64,000 nucleotides of DNA from Microcebus murinus (taxonomy: Eukaryota > Chordata > Mammalia > Primates > Cheirogaleidae): positions 75,251,796-75,315,795 of the forward strand of contig NC_134136.1 in assembly GCF_040939455.1 (NCBI RefSeq), written 5' to 3'. The position numbers and the translations under genes are program-made. Shown here one piece after another: positions 1-10,970 of this stretch (within the stretch, counting starts at the first letter, position 1; every line of letters starts with the position of its first letter). Below the pieces are notes generated by a model. That model worked only from the letters and a program-made list of their open reading frames with translations. It was not told the DNA's origin and searched no databases.

Positions 1-150
1 TACATAATGAGTATGATATGATGGGCAGGATGGACTCGCTTGAAGCTCTGACACGGCATGGGGTGGGGGATGGCAGGGGCAATATATGTAACCTTAACAA
101 TATTTGTACCCCCATAATATGATAAAATAAAAAGGGGGGGAAAAAAGAAA
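1..150 (+). mobile_element. L1 3' end fragment with A-rich tail
   Basis: The stretch matches, with divergence, the last bases of the L1 3' UTR seen at 24850-24975: 'tacataatgagt', a G-rich middle, 'acccccataatatg', then an A-rich tail. It is the terminal part of a plus-strand L1 that enters from outside the window. Its divergence from the younger copies suggests an older insertion. Confidence 0.8.
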
Positions 151-164
151 CAAAACCAAAACAA

Positions 165-445
165 AAAAGACTGGATTAGTTCTCCTGGAAATAGATTTGT
201 TCTTGGGAGAGTGGGTTGTTATAAAGCCAGTACTCCCCTCAGGTTTTCCTCTCTTTCTACGTGGCTTCCTCTTTGACCTTCCCTGCCATGTTAGGGTACA
301 GCATGAAAGCCCTCACTTGAAGCCTGGGCTGTGCCCTTGAACTTCTCAGCCTACAGAACTATGAGCTAAAGACATATTCTTTCTTTATAAATTATCCTGC
401 CTTAGGCATTCTTTTATAGTAAGCAACACAAAATGAACTGACACC
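165..445 (+). mobile_element. MaLR-type LTR fragment (MST/THE1-like)
   Basis: The sequence contains 'ggattagttctcctgg', 'gccatgttagggtacagc', 'aagccctcac', 'ctcagcctacagaactatgagc' and 'tttataaattatcctgcc', ending near 'gcaacacaaaatgaactgac'. These are the landmarks of the 3' half of MST/THE1 LTRs of the ERVL-MaLR group. It is an old solo LTR fragment with no coding part nearby. The family name rests on remembered consensus features. Confidence 0.7.
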
Positions 446-1792
446 ATTATCAGTGAAGGATACAGCATGGATTCTTCAATAGTGTAGATAGGTTTAACTG
501 TCTACACTAGTTGGTCAAGTGAAACTGATGATGCAATGATTTGACTGAATTTTATTAGCCTTTCTAGTATTATACATCAGTGATTTTCTTTAGTCATTCT
601 TGTAACTATCTAATTTACTATGAGTACTTATATCCCAGACAAAATGCTAGGAGTTAAGGGTGTAAGGATAAATATGTGAGGAAAGGCAAATAATCCAGTG
701 TGGCTACAGGAGAGGGTACATGGGAACATAGATTAGGAGATTTTCCTATTCATTCATTCAACCTCACCATTCAATCACTTAATGATTACTGAATATCTAC
801 TATGTGCCTGGCTAGGAGCTATGGATATGGAATCAAATAAAAGTATAAATTTGTCCTACAAAGTATTTAATTGATAAAAAGGCTAATTATTACCTACATA
901 GTAGCTAGAATGTTATATGTATATGAAGAGAGCTTCACCTTATAAGTACTGTCACAGAAGGAAAATGTAGCCCAAAAGAAGCTCAGACTGAAGACACTAT
1001 AATCAGAAATTCATTCACAGCAGTCAACAGAACATTTATTCCATGGTTTTTGATCACCATGAAAGAGTATATTCATGTCTAAGAACCACTGTCTAAGGCA
1101 CACTGCCTTATGTACATCTGGCCCTAAATCAAAGTTTATGAATTTGGATTGATTTGGGAAAGCCTCATTGCCACATGGTACATAAGAAAATTTAACAGAT
1201 CTCAGCCATATCATGGCAAAAAGAGAAAATGAAGTTTATGCACATAGACTTGTAGTGCCCAAACCTCTTGCTAGAGCCAACTTGATCTCCAGGAGCATTT
1301 TTCTATGACTCACTACTAGCACTACCTCCAAGGCAGTTTTTCTATCTCCTCTGCAAAAGGAGAAATGATGAGATTCCCTTATCTCCTTTTACTGTCAAGT
1401 AACTTCAAGGGAGGAGCAGTTTCCAGCTTTTCAAACTTCCCTGGATTTTCCCAAAATCTCAACTATGAATATTAACCATCTCCAGCCATCTCTTGTGTAC
1501 TGTGGAGACTAAGGAAGTCAGAACCATTTCTGTATTCCTGGGTCCTTGATAGTCTTAAATTGTTAGTAATACAGAATCTGAGACACAATCATTATTTCTT
1601 TGGGTTAGGCAACATACAAAATTGTAGCTAATTTAACCATAGAATGGAGGTATGGGAATCCTTGAGACAATGTGATCAAATTACAAGACAGTAAAGGATG
1701 TAAGATTTTACTTTCTTCTTAGATCAGAATCATAGTCCAACACTTTATTTTCTTGCTGGTATTCTCAATTCCCTTGTCCTCTATTTTGTCAT
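446..1792. other. Unique AT-rich DNA
   Basis: No gene, RNA gene or young repeat is visible. Short open frames here (for example 1011-1214 on the minus strand) resemble no family I know. A probable L2 fragment at about 745-830 is listed separately. The left TSD of the next L1 begins at 1793. Confidence 0.5.
745..830 (-). repeat. Probable L2 3'-end fragment
   Basis: 'cattcattcaacctcacc' followed by 'tactgaatatctactatgtgcctggctagg' in broken form resembles the reverse complement of the L2 3' end (tail motif of repeated GAATGAATG, then 'gtgcctggc'). Short and old, so the assignment is tentative. Confidence 0.45.
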
Positions 1793-1869
1793 CACATTCA
1801 TTTTTTATTTTTTTTTCTTTTTCAGGATTTTATTTATTTATTTATTTTTTTAATTTTTTAAATTTTTTT

Positions 1870-2082
1870 TCCTTTGGCATATTATGGGGGTACAGATTTT
1901 AAGGTTTCAATAAATGCCCATTTCCCCCCCTCCCCCCAAAAGTCTGAGTCTCCATCATGACCATCCCCCAGATGGTGCACATCTCACTCATTATGTATGT
2001 ATATACCTGCCCCCCTCCCCCCTCCCCCCTCACCAATACCCTATTACTGTAGCACCTATGTGTCCACTTAGGTGCTACTCAG
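1870..2082 (-). other. L1-A 3' UTR with polypurine (G-rich) tract
   Basis: On the minus strand this follows the ORF2 stop and ends in 'ctgtacccccataatatgcc' before the A tail. At 2010-2031 the plus strand reads repeated C6T units, so the element's own strand carries runs of G separated by single A, a G-quadruplex-prone tract. Such a polypurine tract is a known feature of mammalian L1 3' UTRs. Confidence 0.8.
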
Positions 2083-5000
2083 TTAATACCAGTTTGCTGG
2101 AGAATATATCTGGTGCTTGTTTTTCCATTCTTGGGATACTTCACTTAGTAGTATGGGTTCCAGCTTTAACCAGGAAAATATAAGATGTGCTATATCACCA
2201 TTGTTTCTTAGAGCTGAATAGTACTCCATGGTATTCATATACCACATTTTATTAATCCATTCTTGGATTGATGGGCACTTGGGCTGTTTCCAAAGCCTTG
2301 CAATTATGAATTGTACTGCTATAAACATTCGAGTGCAGGTGTCTTTTTTGTAGAGTGTCACTGGACCATTTGGGTAGATGTGCAGCAATGGGATTGCTGG
2401 ATCAAATGGTAGATTCACTTGTATCGCTTTAAGGTATCTCCATATTGCTTTCCACAGAGGTTGAACTAGTTTGCAGTCCCACCATCAGTGTAGGAGTGTT
2501 CCTCTCTCTCCGCAACCACGCCAGCATTTATTGTTTGGAGATTTTTTGATAAAGGCCATTCTCACTGGGGTTAAGTGATATCTCATTGTGGTTTTGATTT
2601 GCATTTCCCTGATGATTAGAGATGTTGAGCATTTCTTCATATGTTTGTTGGCCATTCTTCTGTCTTCTTTAGAAAAATTTCTGTTCAAATCCTTTGTCCA
2701 CTTTTTAATGGGGTTATTTGTTTTTTTCTTCCTAATTTTCATGAGTTCTAAGTATATTCTAGTTATCAGTCCCTTATCGGATGCATAGGATGCAAAAATT
2801 TTCTCCCATTCTGTAGGTTGTCTGTTTACTTTCATGACTATTTCTTTGGCTGTGCAGAAGCTTTGTACTTTGATCATGTCCCATTTATTTAATTTTGTTG
2901 CTGCTGGGATTGCCTTTGGGGACTTCTTCATAAACTCTTTGCCCAGGCCAATGTCTAGGAGAGTGTTTCCAACATTTTCCTCTAGAATTCTAATAGTTTC
3001 ATATCTTAGGTTTAAGTCTGTTATCCAGCGTGAGTTGGTTTTTGTGAGAGGTGAAAGGTGTGGGTCCTGTTTTAGCCTTCTACAGGTGGCTATCCAGTTT
3101 TCCCAGCACCATTTATTGAAGAGGGATTCTTTTCCCCAGCGTAAGTTTTTGTCTGCTTTGTCAAAGATGAGATGGCTATATGAGGATGGTTTTATATCAG
3201 GATTCTCATATCTGTTCCACTGGTCAATATTCCTGTTTTTGTGCCAATACCATATTGTTTTAATTACTACAGCTTTGTAGTATAGTTTGATATCTGGCAT
3301 ATTAATGCCTCCCATTTTGTTTTTGTTGCCTAGAATTGCTCTTGATATTCGGGGTCTTCTTTGGTTCCATACGAAGCGTAAAATTGTTTTTTCTATATCT
3401 GTGAAGAATGCTGATGGGATTTTAATAGGTATTGCATTGAATCTGTAGATCAGTTTGGGTAGTATAGACATTTTGATGATATTGAGTCTGCCGATCCACG
3501 AGCATGGTATGGATTTCCATCTGTTTACATCCTCTGCTATTTCCTTCCTCAGTGTTTCATAGTTCTCCCTGTAGAGGTCTTTTACATCCTTGGTTAAGTA
3601 AATTCCTAGGTACTTTAATTTCTTTGTTGCTATTGTGAAGGGAATTGAGTCTTTGATTTGGTTCTCAATTAGATTGTTGTTGGCGTATATGAATGCCTCT
3701 GATTTCTGTGTATTGATTTTGTATCCTGAGACTTTACTAAATTCATTCATCAGTTCCAGGAGTTTCTTGGTGGAATCCTTGGGGTTATCTAGATACAATA
3801 TCATATCATCAGCAAACAGTGAAAGTTTGATCTCTTCTGCCCCTATTTGGGTACCTTTGATTCCATTTTCCTGTCTGATTGCTGTAGCCAAGACTTCCAG
3901 CACTATGTTGAACAGAAGTGGAGATAGTGGGCAGCCTTGTCTGGTTCCAGTTCTAAGTGGGAATGATTTCAATCTTTCCCCATTCAGTATGATGTTGGCT
4001 ATGGGTCTGTCATATATGGCTTGTATCATTTTTAGGTATGTCCCTTCTATGCCTATTTTCTTAAATGTTCGTATCATGAAAGGGTGTTGAATTTTGTCAA
4101 AAGCTTTTTCTGCATCTATTGAAAGAATCATGTGGTCTTTGTTTTTGCTTCTGTTTATGTGGTGAATTGCATTTATAGATTTACATATGTTGAACCATCC
4201 CTGCATCCCTGGGATGAAGCCCACTTGGTCGTGGTGGATTATTTTTTTGATAAGTGTCTGGATTCGGTTAGCTAAGATTTTGTTGAAAATTTTTGCATCT
4301 ATATTCATTAGGGATATTGGTCTGTAGTTTTCTTTTTTTGTTGCATCCTTTCCTGGTTTTGGTATCAGAGTAATATTCGCTTCATAAAAGGTGTCGGGGA
4401 GGTTTCCGTTCTTCTCGATGTGGAATAGTTTCCACAAGATAGGTACTAGTTCTTTGTAAGTATGGTAAAATTCAGGTGTGAAGCCATCTAGACCGGGACT
4501 TTTCTTTTTAGGGAGATTTTTAATTTCTGTTTCTATTTCAGCTGTTGAGATTGGTCTGTTCAGGGAATCTATTTCTTCCTGGTTGAGCCTAGAGGGGCTG
4601 TGTGTTTCTAGAAATTTGTCCATTTCCTCCACATTTTCCAGTTTGTGTGCATAAAGATTTTTGTAGCATTCATAAATTGTATCTTGTATCTCTTTGGGAT
4701 CAGTTGTGATATCTCCTTTTTTATTCCTGATGGAGCTTATTAGAGATTTCTCTTTTCTGCTTTTCGTTAGCTTAGCCAATGGTGTGTCAATTTTGTTTAT
4801 TTTTTCAAAGAACCAACTTTTTGTTTTATTAATCTCCTGAATAGCTTTCCTGTTTTCAATTTCGTTTAGTTCTGATTTGATCTTGTTGATTTCACTTCTT
4901 CTGCTGCGTTTGGGGTTGGTCTGTTCTTCTTTTTCCAGCTCTTTGAGTCGTTTCATTAGATTGTCTATTTGTGATCTTCTTTTCTTTTGCTTACAGGCAT

Positions 5001-5952
5001 TTATGGAGATAAACTTTCCTCTCAGAACTTCTTTAGCTGTGTCCCAGAGAAGTTGATAACTTGTCTCTCCATTGTCATTTTGTTCATAGAACTTTTTTAT
5101 TTCCGTCTTGATTTCTTCATTTATGAAGTAATCATTTAGTAGGAGGTTGTTTAATTTCCACTTTTTTGTGTTGAAATGTGAGTTTCTGTTAGGGTTGATT
5201 TCTAGTTTTATTCCACTGTGATCTGGGAAGGTCCATGGTATGATTTCTATTTTTTTAAATTTCTTGAGATTTTCTTTGTGTCCTAGGATATGGTTAATCT
5301 TAGAGAATGTCCCATGAGCTGATGAGAAGAACGTGTATTCAGTAGATTTGGGGTAGAATGTTCTGTAGATGTCTGTCAGACCCAATTGTTCTAGAGTTTT
5401 GTTTAAGTCCATTATTTCTTTATTAATTTTCTGTTTTGAGGATCTGTCTCGTGCCATCAGTGGGGTGTTGAAATCTCCGGCGATTATGGAGTTGCTATTA
5501 ATCCATTTGCTTAGCTCCAGTAAGGTTTGCTTTATGAATCTGGGTGCACCTAAGTTGGGTGCATATATATTTAAAATTGTTATCTCTTCTTGTTGGACTG
5601 TGCCCTTCACCATTATATAATGACCCTCTTTGTCTTTTACTACTTTTGTTGGTTTAAAAACTAAATTGTCTGAAATTAGAACTGCCACACCAGCCTTCTT
5701 TTGGCTTCTATTTGCTTGGAATATTGATCTCCACCCTTTTATTTTTAGTCCATATGCATCCTTGCAGGTTAGATGAGTTTCCTGAAGACAGCATATACTT
5801 GGCCTGTATTTTCTTATCCATTCAGCCAGCCTATGTCTCTTGAGTGGAGAGTTTAAGCCATTCACATTTATTGAGAGAACTGATAGGTAAGGTAGATTAC
5901 TGATCATTCTGTTGGGTTGGATGTTGTTGCTATGATTTCTGTCTTGAGCCAT
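2083..5952 (-). pseudogene. ORF2: L1-A ORF2 (endonuclease/reverse transcriptase) with one nonsense codon
   Basis: This frame encodes the enzyme that nicks target DNA and copies L1 RNA into it by TPRT. It is open from ATG at 5952 for 1155 codons, stops at 2485, then continues in the same frame to 2083, so about 1290 codons in all against 1275 in human L1. Visible parts: APE-type endonuclease (residues about 20-255, with QETH, GDFN and DHSGIK), reverse transcriptase with FADD at residues 713-716, and a C-terminal Cys-rich motif. The stop is a TGC to TGA change, judged from sister copies, inside that motif (CWRGC...LLH then stop), so the last zinc-type Cys and 130-odd residues are lost. At residue 220 the usual 'SKIDH' reads 'SKINH'; by alignment this is human catalytic D205. 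Two in-frame 3-bp deletions occur before the RT core (KEEL to KEL, HNIEK to HIEK). It is likely inactive. Confidence 0.93.
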
Positions 5953-5993
5953 TGTAATATCTGGCCTTTAATATCTTTGTGTTATGATTGTTT

Positions 5994-6986
5994 TTATATT
6001 CGTGGGTTATTATTATGATGTTCCGTGCATAACGCTGTTTTAAGTACTTCTTGTAGGGCTGGTCTTGTCTTGGTGACTTCTCTGAGCCTTTGCTTGTCTG
6101 AAAATGTTTTTATTTCTCCTTCATATTCGAAGCTTAGTTTTGCAGGGAATAATATTCTAGGCTGGGCATTGTTTTGTTTCAAAAGAGTGAGAATGGGGCC
6201 CCAGTCTCTCCTTGCTTGTAAAGTCTCATTAGAGAAGTCTGATGTTATTCGAATTGGCTTTCCCTTGTATGTTACTTGCTTCTTTTGTCTTACAGCTCTT
6301 AGAAGGGCCTCTTTAGTTGATACTTTGGTCAGTCTGATGACTGTATGTCGTGATGTCTTCCTGTTTGCGTTGAATCTCCCAGGGGTCCTCTGAGCTTCTT
6401 GAACTTGTATATCAAGATTTTGAGCAAGGCCTGGGAAGTTTTCCTCTATTATATCTTCAAACAGCTTGTCCAACCCTTGAGTGTTGTCTTCTTCCCCTTC
6501 TTGTAACCCTATGACCCTCACATTAGGTTTCTTCACATAATCCCACAGCTCTTGTAGACTTTGCTCTTTTCTCTTGTTTCTCTGCTCTATTTCTGTGACT
6601 GATTTATTTAATTGGAGGGTGTTATCTTCAAGCTCTGTGATTCTTTCTTCTGTTTCAGCTACCCTGTTCTTGAGACTTTCCACTGTATTTTGTAGTTCCT
6701 TGAATTGATTCTTCATTTCCAGGAGTTCGGTTACACTTTTCTTCAATGTGTCTATTTCTTTTCTCATATCCTGGAGACTTTTTGTGGTTTCTTGGTGTTG
6801 GTTATTGAGTTGTTGTTGCAGCTGTGTGAGTGTTCTTATGTTCCACATACGAAATTCCTCTTCTGTCATATTGGTTGCCTGATTTTGGTCAGTGTCCGTT
6901 TCTAGGGGGCTGGTGCTCCTCTTTGGGGGTGTGTTTTCCGTTTGGTTCTTCATATTTCCTGAGTTCTTTCGCTGATTTCTTCCCAT
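5994..6986 (-). CDS. ORF1: L1-A ORF1, intact RNA-binding chaperone
   Basis: An uninterrupted 330-aa frame (human ORF1p is 338 aa). The product coats L1 RNA as a trimer in the cytoplasmic L1 ribonucleoprotein. The start MGRNQRKNSGN is the same as in the other copies. A heptad-rich coiled coil runs from about residue 50 to 150 (LQQQLNNQH, LKKSVTELLEMKNQ, LKNRVAETEERITELED). The RRM region follows (about 155-250, with NVRVIGLQEGEEDN and TPGRFNANRKTSRH), then a basic C-terminal domain ending in HHNNNPRI. It lies 41 bp upstream of ORF2 in the element's sense. It is the only full-length L1 frame in the window that I read as intact. Whether it is expressed cannot be judged from sequence. Confidence 0.92.
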   Translation of the reverse strand: MGRNQRKNSGNMKNQTENTPPKRSTSPLETDTDQNQATNMTEEEFRMWNIRTLTQLQQQLNNQHQETTKSLQDMRKEIDTLKKSVTELLEMKNQFKELQNTVESLKNRVAETEERITELEDNTLQLNKSVTEIEQRNKRKEQSLQELWDYVKKPNVRVIGLQEGEEDNTQGLDKLFEDIIEENFPGLAQNLDIQVQEAQRTPGRFNANRKTSRHTVIRLTKVSTKEALLRAVRQKKQVTYKGKPIRITSDFSNETLQARRDWGPILTLLKQNNAQPRILFPAKLSFEYEGEIKTFSDKQRLREVTKTRPALQEVLKTALCTEHHNNNPRI

Positions 6987-8366
6987 GTTGATCAGTTGTT
7001 GTTTCTTTCCTTAGGTTATTGTTTGGGTATTCACACACCTTTTTTAGTTTCTGAGGCATTAGGTGGTGCCTGTGGGTGAAATTGGACCACTCCCTGTATA
7101 TTGAGTCAGTGGGTGCCGTGGAAGGGCTGTGCAAGATGCCGTCCCTGTCAGTAGGTGGCGTTTGCTTGGAGGAACAGGCTATGGTGTTGATTTTGAGTCC
7201 TGTTATCAGCTCTCGTTCTGGGCGGAGCTGGGTTGGGTAAGCCTGCCCTCAGGCCATTAGCAGGGGTGAAAGTCCTATCTCTGCTTCCAGGGAAAGCTGT
7301 CAGGGCGGGGCTGGAATGGTCCCGCTCAGCCAGAAAGTCTGGGTGTGGGGGTGGGGCTGTTTGAGACCCGCAGTCTGCAGCAGGCCTCGCTTCTTTCCAC
7401 CCTCCCCAACTCCGCAGCTACTCCTGGGCCTCTGCCAGCAGGCCAGACCACAAGCCACCAGGCCTCCCCGGACTGTGATGCCGGCGGGGAGGTTCCCTGC
7501 ACAGGAACGTCACCTGGGTTGGGCACACGGCCTCCTCCTGGGAGGAGGGTTGCCCTCTAGGACGCTGATCCACCCCTGGAGCCACACACACCTCAGTAGG
7601 CTGTTCACGTATAACCCTTCTGTGCCCCGGGCAATGCTAGCCCTCGGTGCAGGGGATCTGGTCTGCAGGTCCGAACTCTGGGTCCCAGAGTTCAAACTGA
7701 ATTCCCACCAGGGAGAGGATTTCCGGTCCTAATTCACCCACAGGGAGCCCAAGCTTTGTCTATGTCTCTCAGCCTCTGAGTCGGCACCGTTTTCCTGGGA
7801 ACACGGTGCCAGCAGCACCTGGGAGGGCGGGCGGGGTCCCAAACGGGAAGGTCCCGTTCCCTGGAGGTGCCTCCAGCTGGTGGCTGTATTGTCTCTCTGG
7901 GCAGCCGCGGGTATGGTCAGCGGAGGGGAGGAGGAGGCCATATGGCGCCTGCCGCGCGTCTCGGGTCCGTGCACACGGAGGTGCCCGGAGGAAGTTGGTA
8001 TCCTGGTGCCACGTCTGCTACAGGCTCACCGTTGGCAGGCAGCGGCAGTCTCTGGGCTGGTGTCCGCAAGTCTCTCCACCCGCTGGGGAGCCCACCAGCA
8101 GTCCCGAATGCAGGGGAGGGGGAACAGCGAATCCACCTACCCTTGCTGCTGGTCTCCGCGCTGCTCCGGTGGTCTCAGCCTCCAGTTCTCCTCCGCAGCC
8201 TCCTCCCGTGGAGTCTCCCGGGGTCTCAGGTACCCCTCCTTCCGGCCCTTGTCCGCTGTATGCTCGTCTTCTTGCTTCTTTCCTCTAGTTTCTGCTAGAA
8301 TCTGTCTTTTCTGTAGAGACCCTCTGTCTGGCGGTGTTATTCGTCCGCCTCTTGCTCCGCCCCCTC
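6987..8366 (-). promoter_or_regulatory. L1-A 5' UTR / internal promoter
   Basis: GC-rich leader of about 1.38 kb before ORF1, in sharp contrast with the AT-rich coding part. In human L1 this region holds an internal RNA polymerase II promoter. On the element's strand the first bases read '...gagcaagaggcggacg', whereas sister copies read 'caagatggcgg' (YY1 site, known to set the start of human L1 transcripts), so the YY1 core has lost one T here. The plus strand carries long overlapping open frames; see the antisense ORF entry. Confidence 0.85.
7867..8298 (+). other. Antisense open frame in L1-A 5' UTR (ORF0-like candidate)
   Basis: A 143-codon frame runs antisense to L1, at element positions of about 69-500. 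The same frame, ending in a similar Ser/Leu-rich tail with 'FC', is open in both tandem 5' UTR units of the plus-strand L1 (16689-17045 and 15177-15533, minus strand, 118 codons each). Human L1 has a short antisense frame, ORF0, at a comparable place. A donor-like CAG|GT sits at 8227-8231. I see no recognisable domain. GC-rich DNA has few stops by chance, so coding is unproven. Confidence 0.35.
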
Positions 8367-8379
8367 CACATTCATTTTT

Positions 8380-9610
8380 ATTAAGCTAAATGTATTGTAT
8401 TTAAATTTCCTTTGACTCTTGGATTATTTAGAATTATGCTGTTTAATTTCCACATTTTAGAGAACTTTCTGCTGTCATTCTATTATTAATTTTTAGTTTT
8501 ATTCCACCATGATCACAAACACTCTATATGATTTCAAATCTTTTAAGTTTGTTGAGGTTGGTTTTGTGGCCCCATATATGGTCTATCTTGGTGAATATGC
8601 CAAGGGCACTTGAAAAAATGTATAATTCTTCTATTATTGGGTGATATGATGATATATATGAATTATATTTTACTGGTTTATGGCACTGTTTACTCCTTCT
8701 ATATCCTACTTTTCTATATCCTAGTTCTATCTGTTACTAAGAGAGTGTTGGTGCCCCAGACTACAATTATGGATTTGTCTATTAGTCCTTTAACCTGCAT
8801 AGGCTTTTGCTTCATGCATTTGAAGGCTCTGTTTGTTGAATACATATTTAGGGATGCTATGCCCTATGGGTGCCTTGACTATTTATCATTAACTAGTATT
8901 CCTCTTTGTCTCTAGTAATTTTTTTTGCTCTGAAGTTTACTTTATCTGATATTAATATATCAATTCTGCTTTCTTAAAAATATTTGCATGGTATATCTTT
9001 TTCTATCCTTTTGCCTTCAACTTTTGTTATTGAATTTGGAATGAAATTTTGTCAAAAAGCAAATAGTCAGAATGTATTTTTTAAATCTACCCTGACAATC
9101 AATGTCTTCAATTAGTGTATGTAGACCATTTATTGATACATTGAAGGTCATTGTTGATATAGTAGGACTTAAATCTGCCTTTTTGTTATTTGTTTTCTTT
9201 TTGTTTCTTCTGTTTCTTGTTCCTCTGTTTCCACTTTCTTGCCTGCCTAAGGGCTAGTGGAACATTATTTTAGAATTCAGTCTTGATTTATTTATAGTAT
9301 TTTTGATTTTATATTCTTGTATAGTATACAAATCTGACTTATCACAGTTTATTTGTATCAAAAATTTACCACCTTTGAAGTATGGAAACTTTACTTCCAT
9401 TTAGGTCCCTTTCACCTTCCCCAATTTAAAATTTTGTTGTCTTAAGTACCAGATGGTGTTATTAATATAATTTGTATTTAAATCATCAAATATGACATAA
9501 AACTCATGAGGATAGTCTATTATATGTACCAATATTTATGCTATTTCTATTGTTCTTTCTTCCTTTCTGATACTTTGATATTGCTTTTTAAATCATTTCC
9601 TCTTCATTTT
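8380..9610 (-). mobile_element. Older L1 ORF2 fragment (L1M-like)
   Basis: Antisense to an old L1 ORF2. Landmarks such as 'gctgtttaatttccacatttt', 'ttttattccaccatgatcac' and 'ggtctatcttggtgaatatgcc' mirror the endonuclease region of the young copies (compare 5140-5320) at high divergence. No long frame survives. It continues after the Alu at 9982, so the Alu is younger. Confidence 0.7.
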
Positions 9611-9620
9611 AAGAATTCCC

Positions 9621-9976
<356 letters not shown>

Positions 9977-9981
9977 ATTCC

Positions 9982-10970
9982 TTTAGCCAGTTGTTAAGGG
10001 TATATCTGTTAGGGGCAAATTATTGTAATGTTCCTTCATCTGCCTTTATTTTCCCTTCATTTCTGAAAGATAGTTTCCCTGGATATAGAATTCATGGTTG
10101 ACAGTTCTTTGAGCACTTGAAAAATGTTATACCATTTCCTTCTAGCTTCCGTGATTTCAGATGAGAAATCCACTGTCAATTGAATTTCCTTCTGTAAGTA
10201 ATGTATCCTTTCTTTCTGGATGCATTTAATATTAGTCTCATTAAGTTTTTGCAATTTTAATTATGAAATATCTTGGCATTTATTTCTTTGTGTTTATTTT
10301 ATTTGGGCTTCATTTGGCATCATAAATCTGTAGATTTACATTTTTTACCAAATTTGGGGATGCTTCAGCCATTATCTCTTAGAAAATTCATTTAGAATCC
10401 TTCTCTATCTACTCTCCTTCCAGGACTCCAATGATATAAATGTTGAATATTTTGTTATTGTTCCACAGATCCCTGAAACACTGTTCATTTTTTTTTAAAT
10501 CTACTTTCTGTTGATTAGATTAGGTCATTTCTATTGTTCTGTGTTCAATTCCACTGAGTCTATCTTCTGTCGTCTCAAATCAACCACTGAGTTCATCCAG
10601 AGAGTCTTTTATTTTGGTTATTATATATTTCAATTCTACAAAGAAACCATTTGGTTATTTTTTATAATTTTATTTGTTAATAATTTTCCACTTTTTGTTT
10701 CAGAGAACTCCTAATTGCTTTTTGAAACATTTTTTTTATGATGGCTGCTTTAAAATCAGACCAGACAATTCCAACACCTGCATCATGGTAGTGTTGGTGT
10801 CAGTTGAGTCTTTTCTCATTCAATTTGTGATTTTCCTGGTTCTTTGTTTGAAGGGTGACTTTCTTTTGTATCTTGTATATTATGTATGGCAACTCTGGAT
10901 TCTATTTAAATCTTTTAGCAGGCATTATCCTTATTTAGGTTTAGCACTCCAGTCCTAGCATACTTTTGTG
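9982..10970 (-). mobile_element. Older L1 fragment continuing past the Alu (ORF1 side)
   Basis: Antisense L1M-like sequence: 'tagtttccctggatatagaattcatgg', 'ccatttccttctagcttcc' and 'tttcagatgagaaatcc' are the reverse complement of an ORF1-like region, comparable to 39480-39600 in the old L1 farther right. Frames are broken throughout. The right boundary is uncertain and may reach about 11160. Confidence 0.6.

Larger units (their letters stand above)
1806..8366 (-). mobile_element. Full-length L1 (L1-A), minus strand
   Basis: A complete L1 read right to left: 5' UTR 8366-6987, ORF1 6986-5994, ORF2 5952-2083, 3' UTR 2082 to about 1870, and a long A-rich tail (T-rich here) that includes a (TTTA)n-like stretch at 1829-1850. 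TSD copies 'cacattcattttt' lie at 1793-1805 and 8367-8379, and the right copy runs on to '...ttattaag', a T-rich/AA cut site expected for L1 endonuclease. It landed at the edge of, or beside, an older L1 that starts at about 8380. Of all L1s in the window its reading frames are the best kept, but ORF2 carries one stop and an altered endonuclease residue. Confidence 0.95.

Noticed and set aside
165..445. Provirus around the MaLR and MLT1 LTRs
   Set aside because: Only solo LTR fragments are present; no internal retroviral coding sequence lies next to either.
3635..4090. Long plus-strand open frames inside minus-strand ORF2 copies (for example 2834-3280, 3635-4090, 50262-50954)
   Set aside because: They recur at the same place in every L1 copy and are antisense shadows of ORF2 caused by its A-rich coding strand; no independent start context or domain.
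7316..7732. GC-rich open frames near L1 5' UTRs as host exons or a CpG-island gene
   Set aside because: All fall within L1 leaders that occur four more times in the window; no splice structure or similarity to a host protein.
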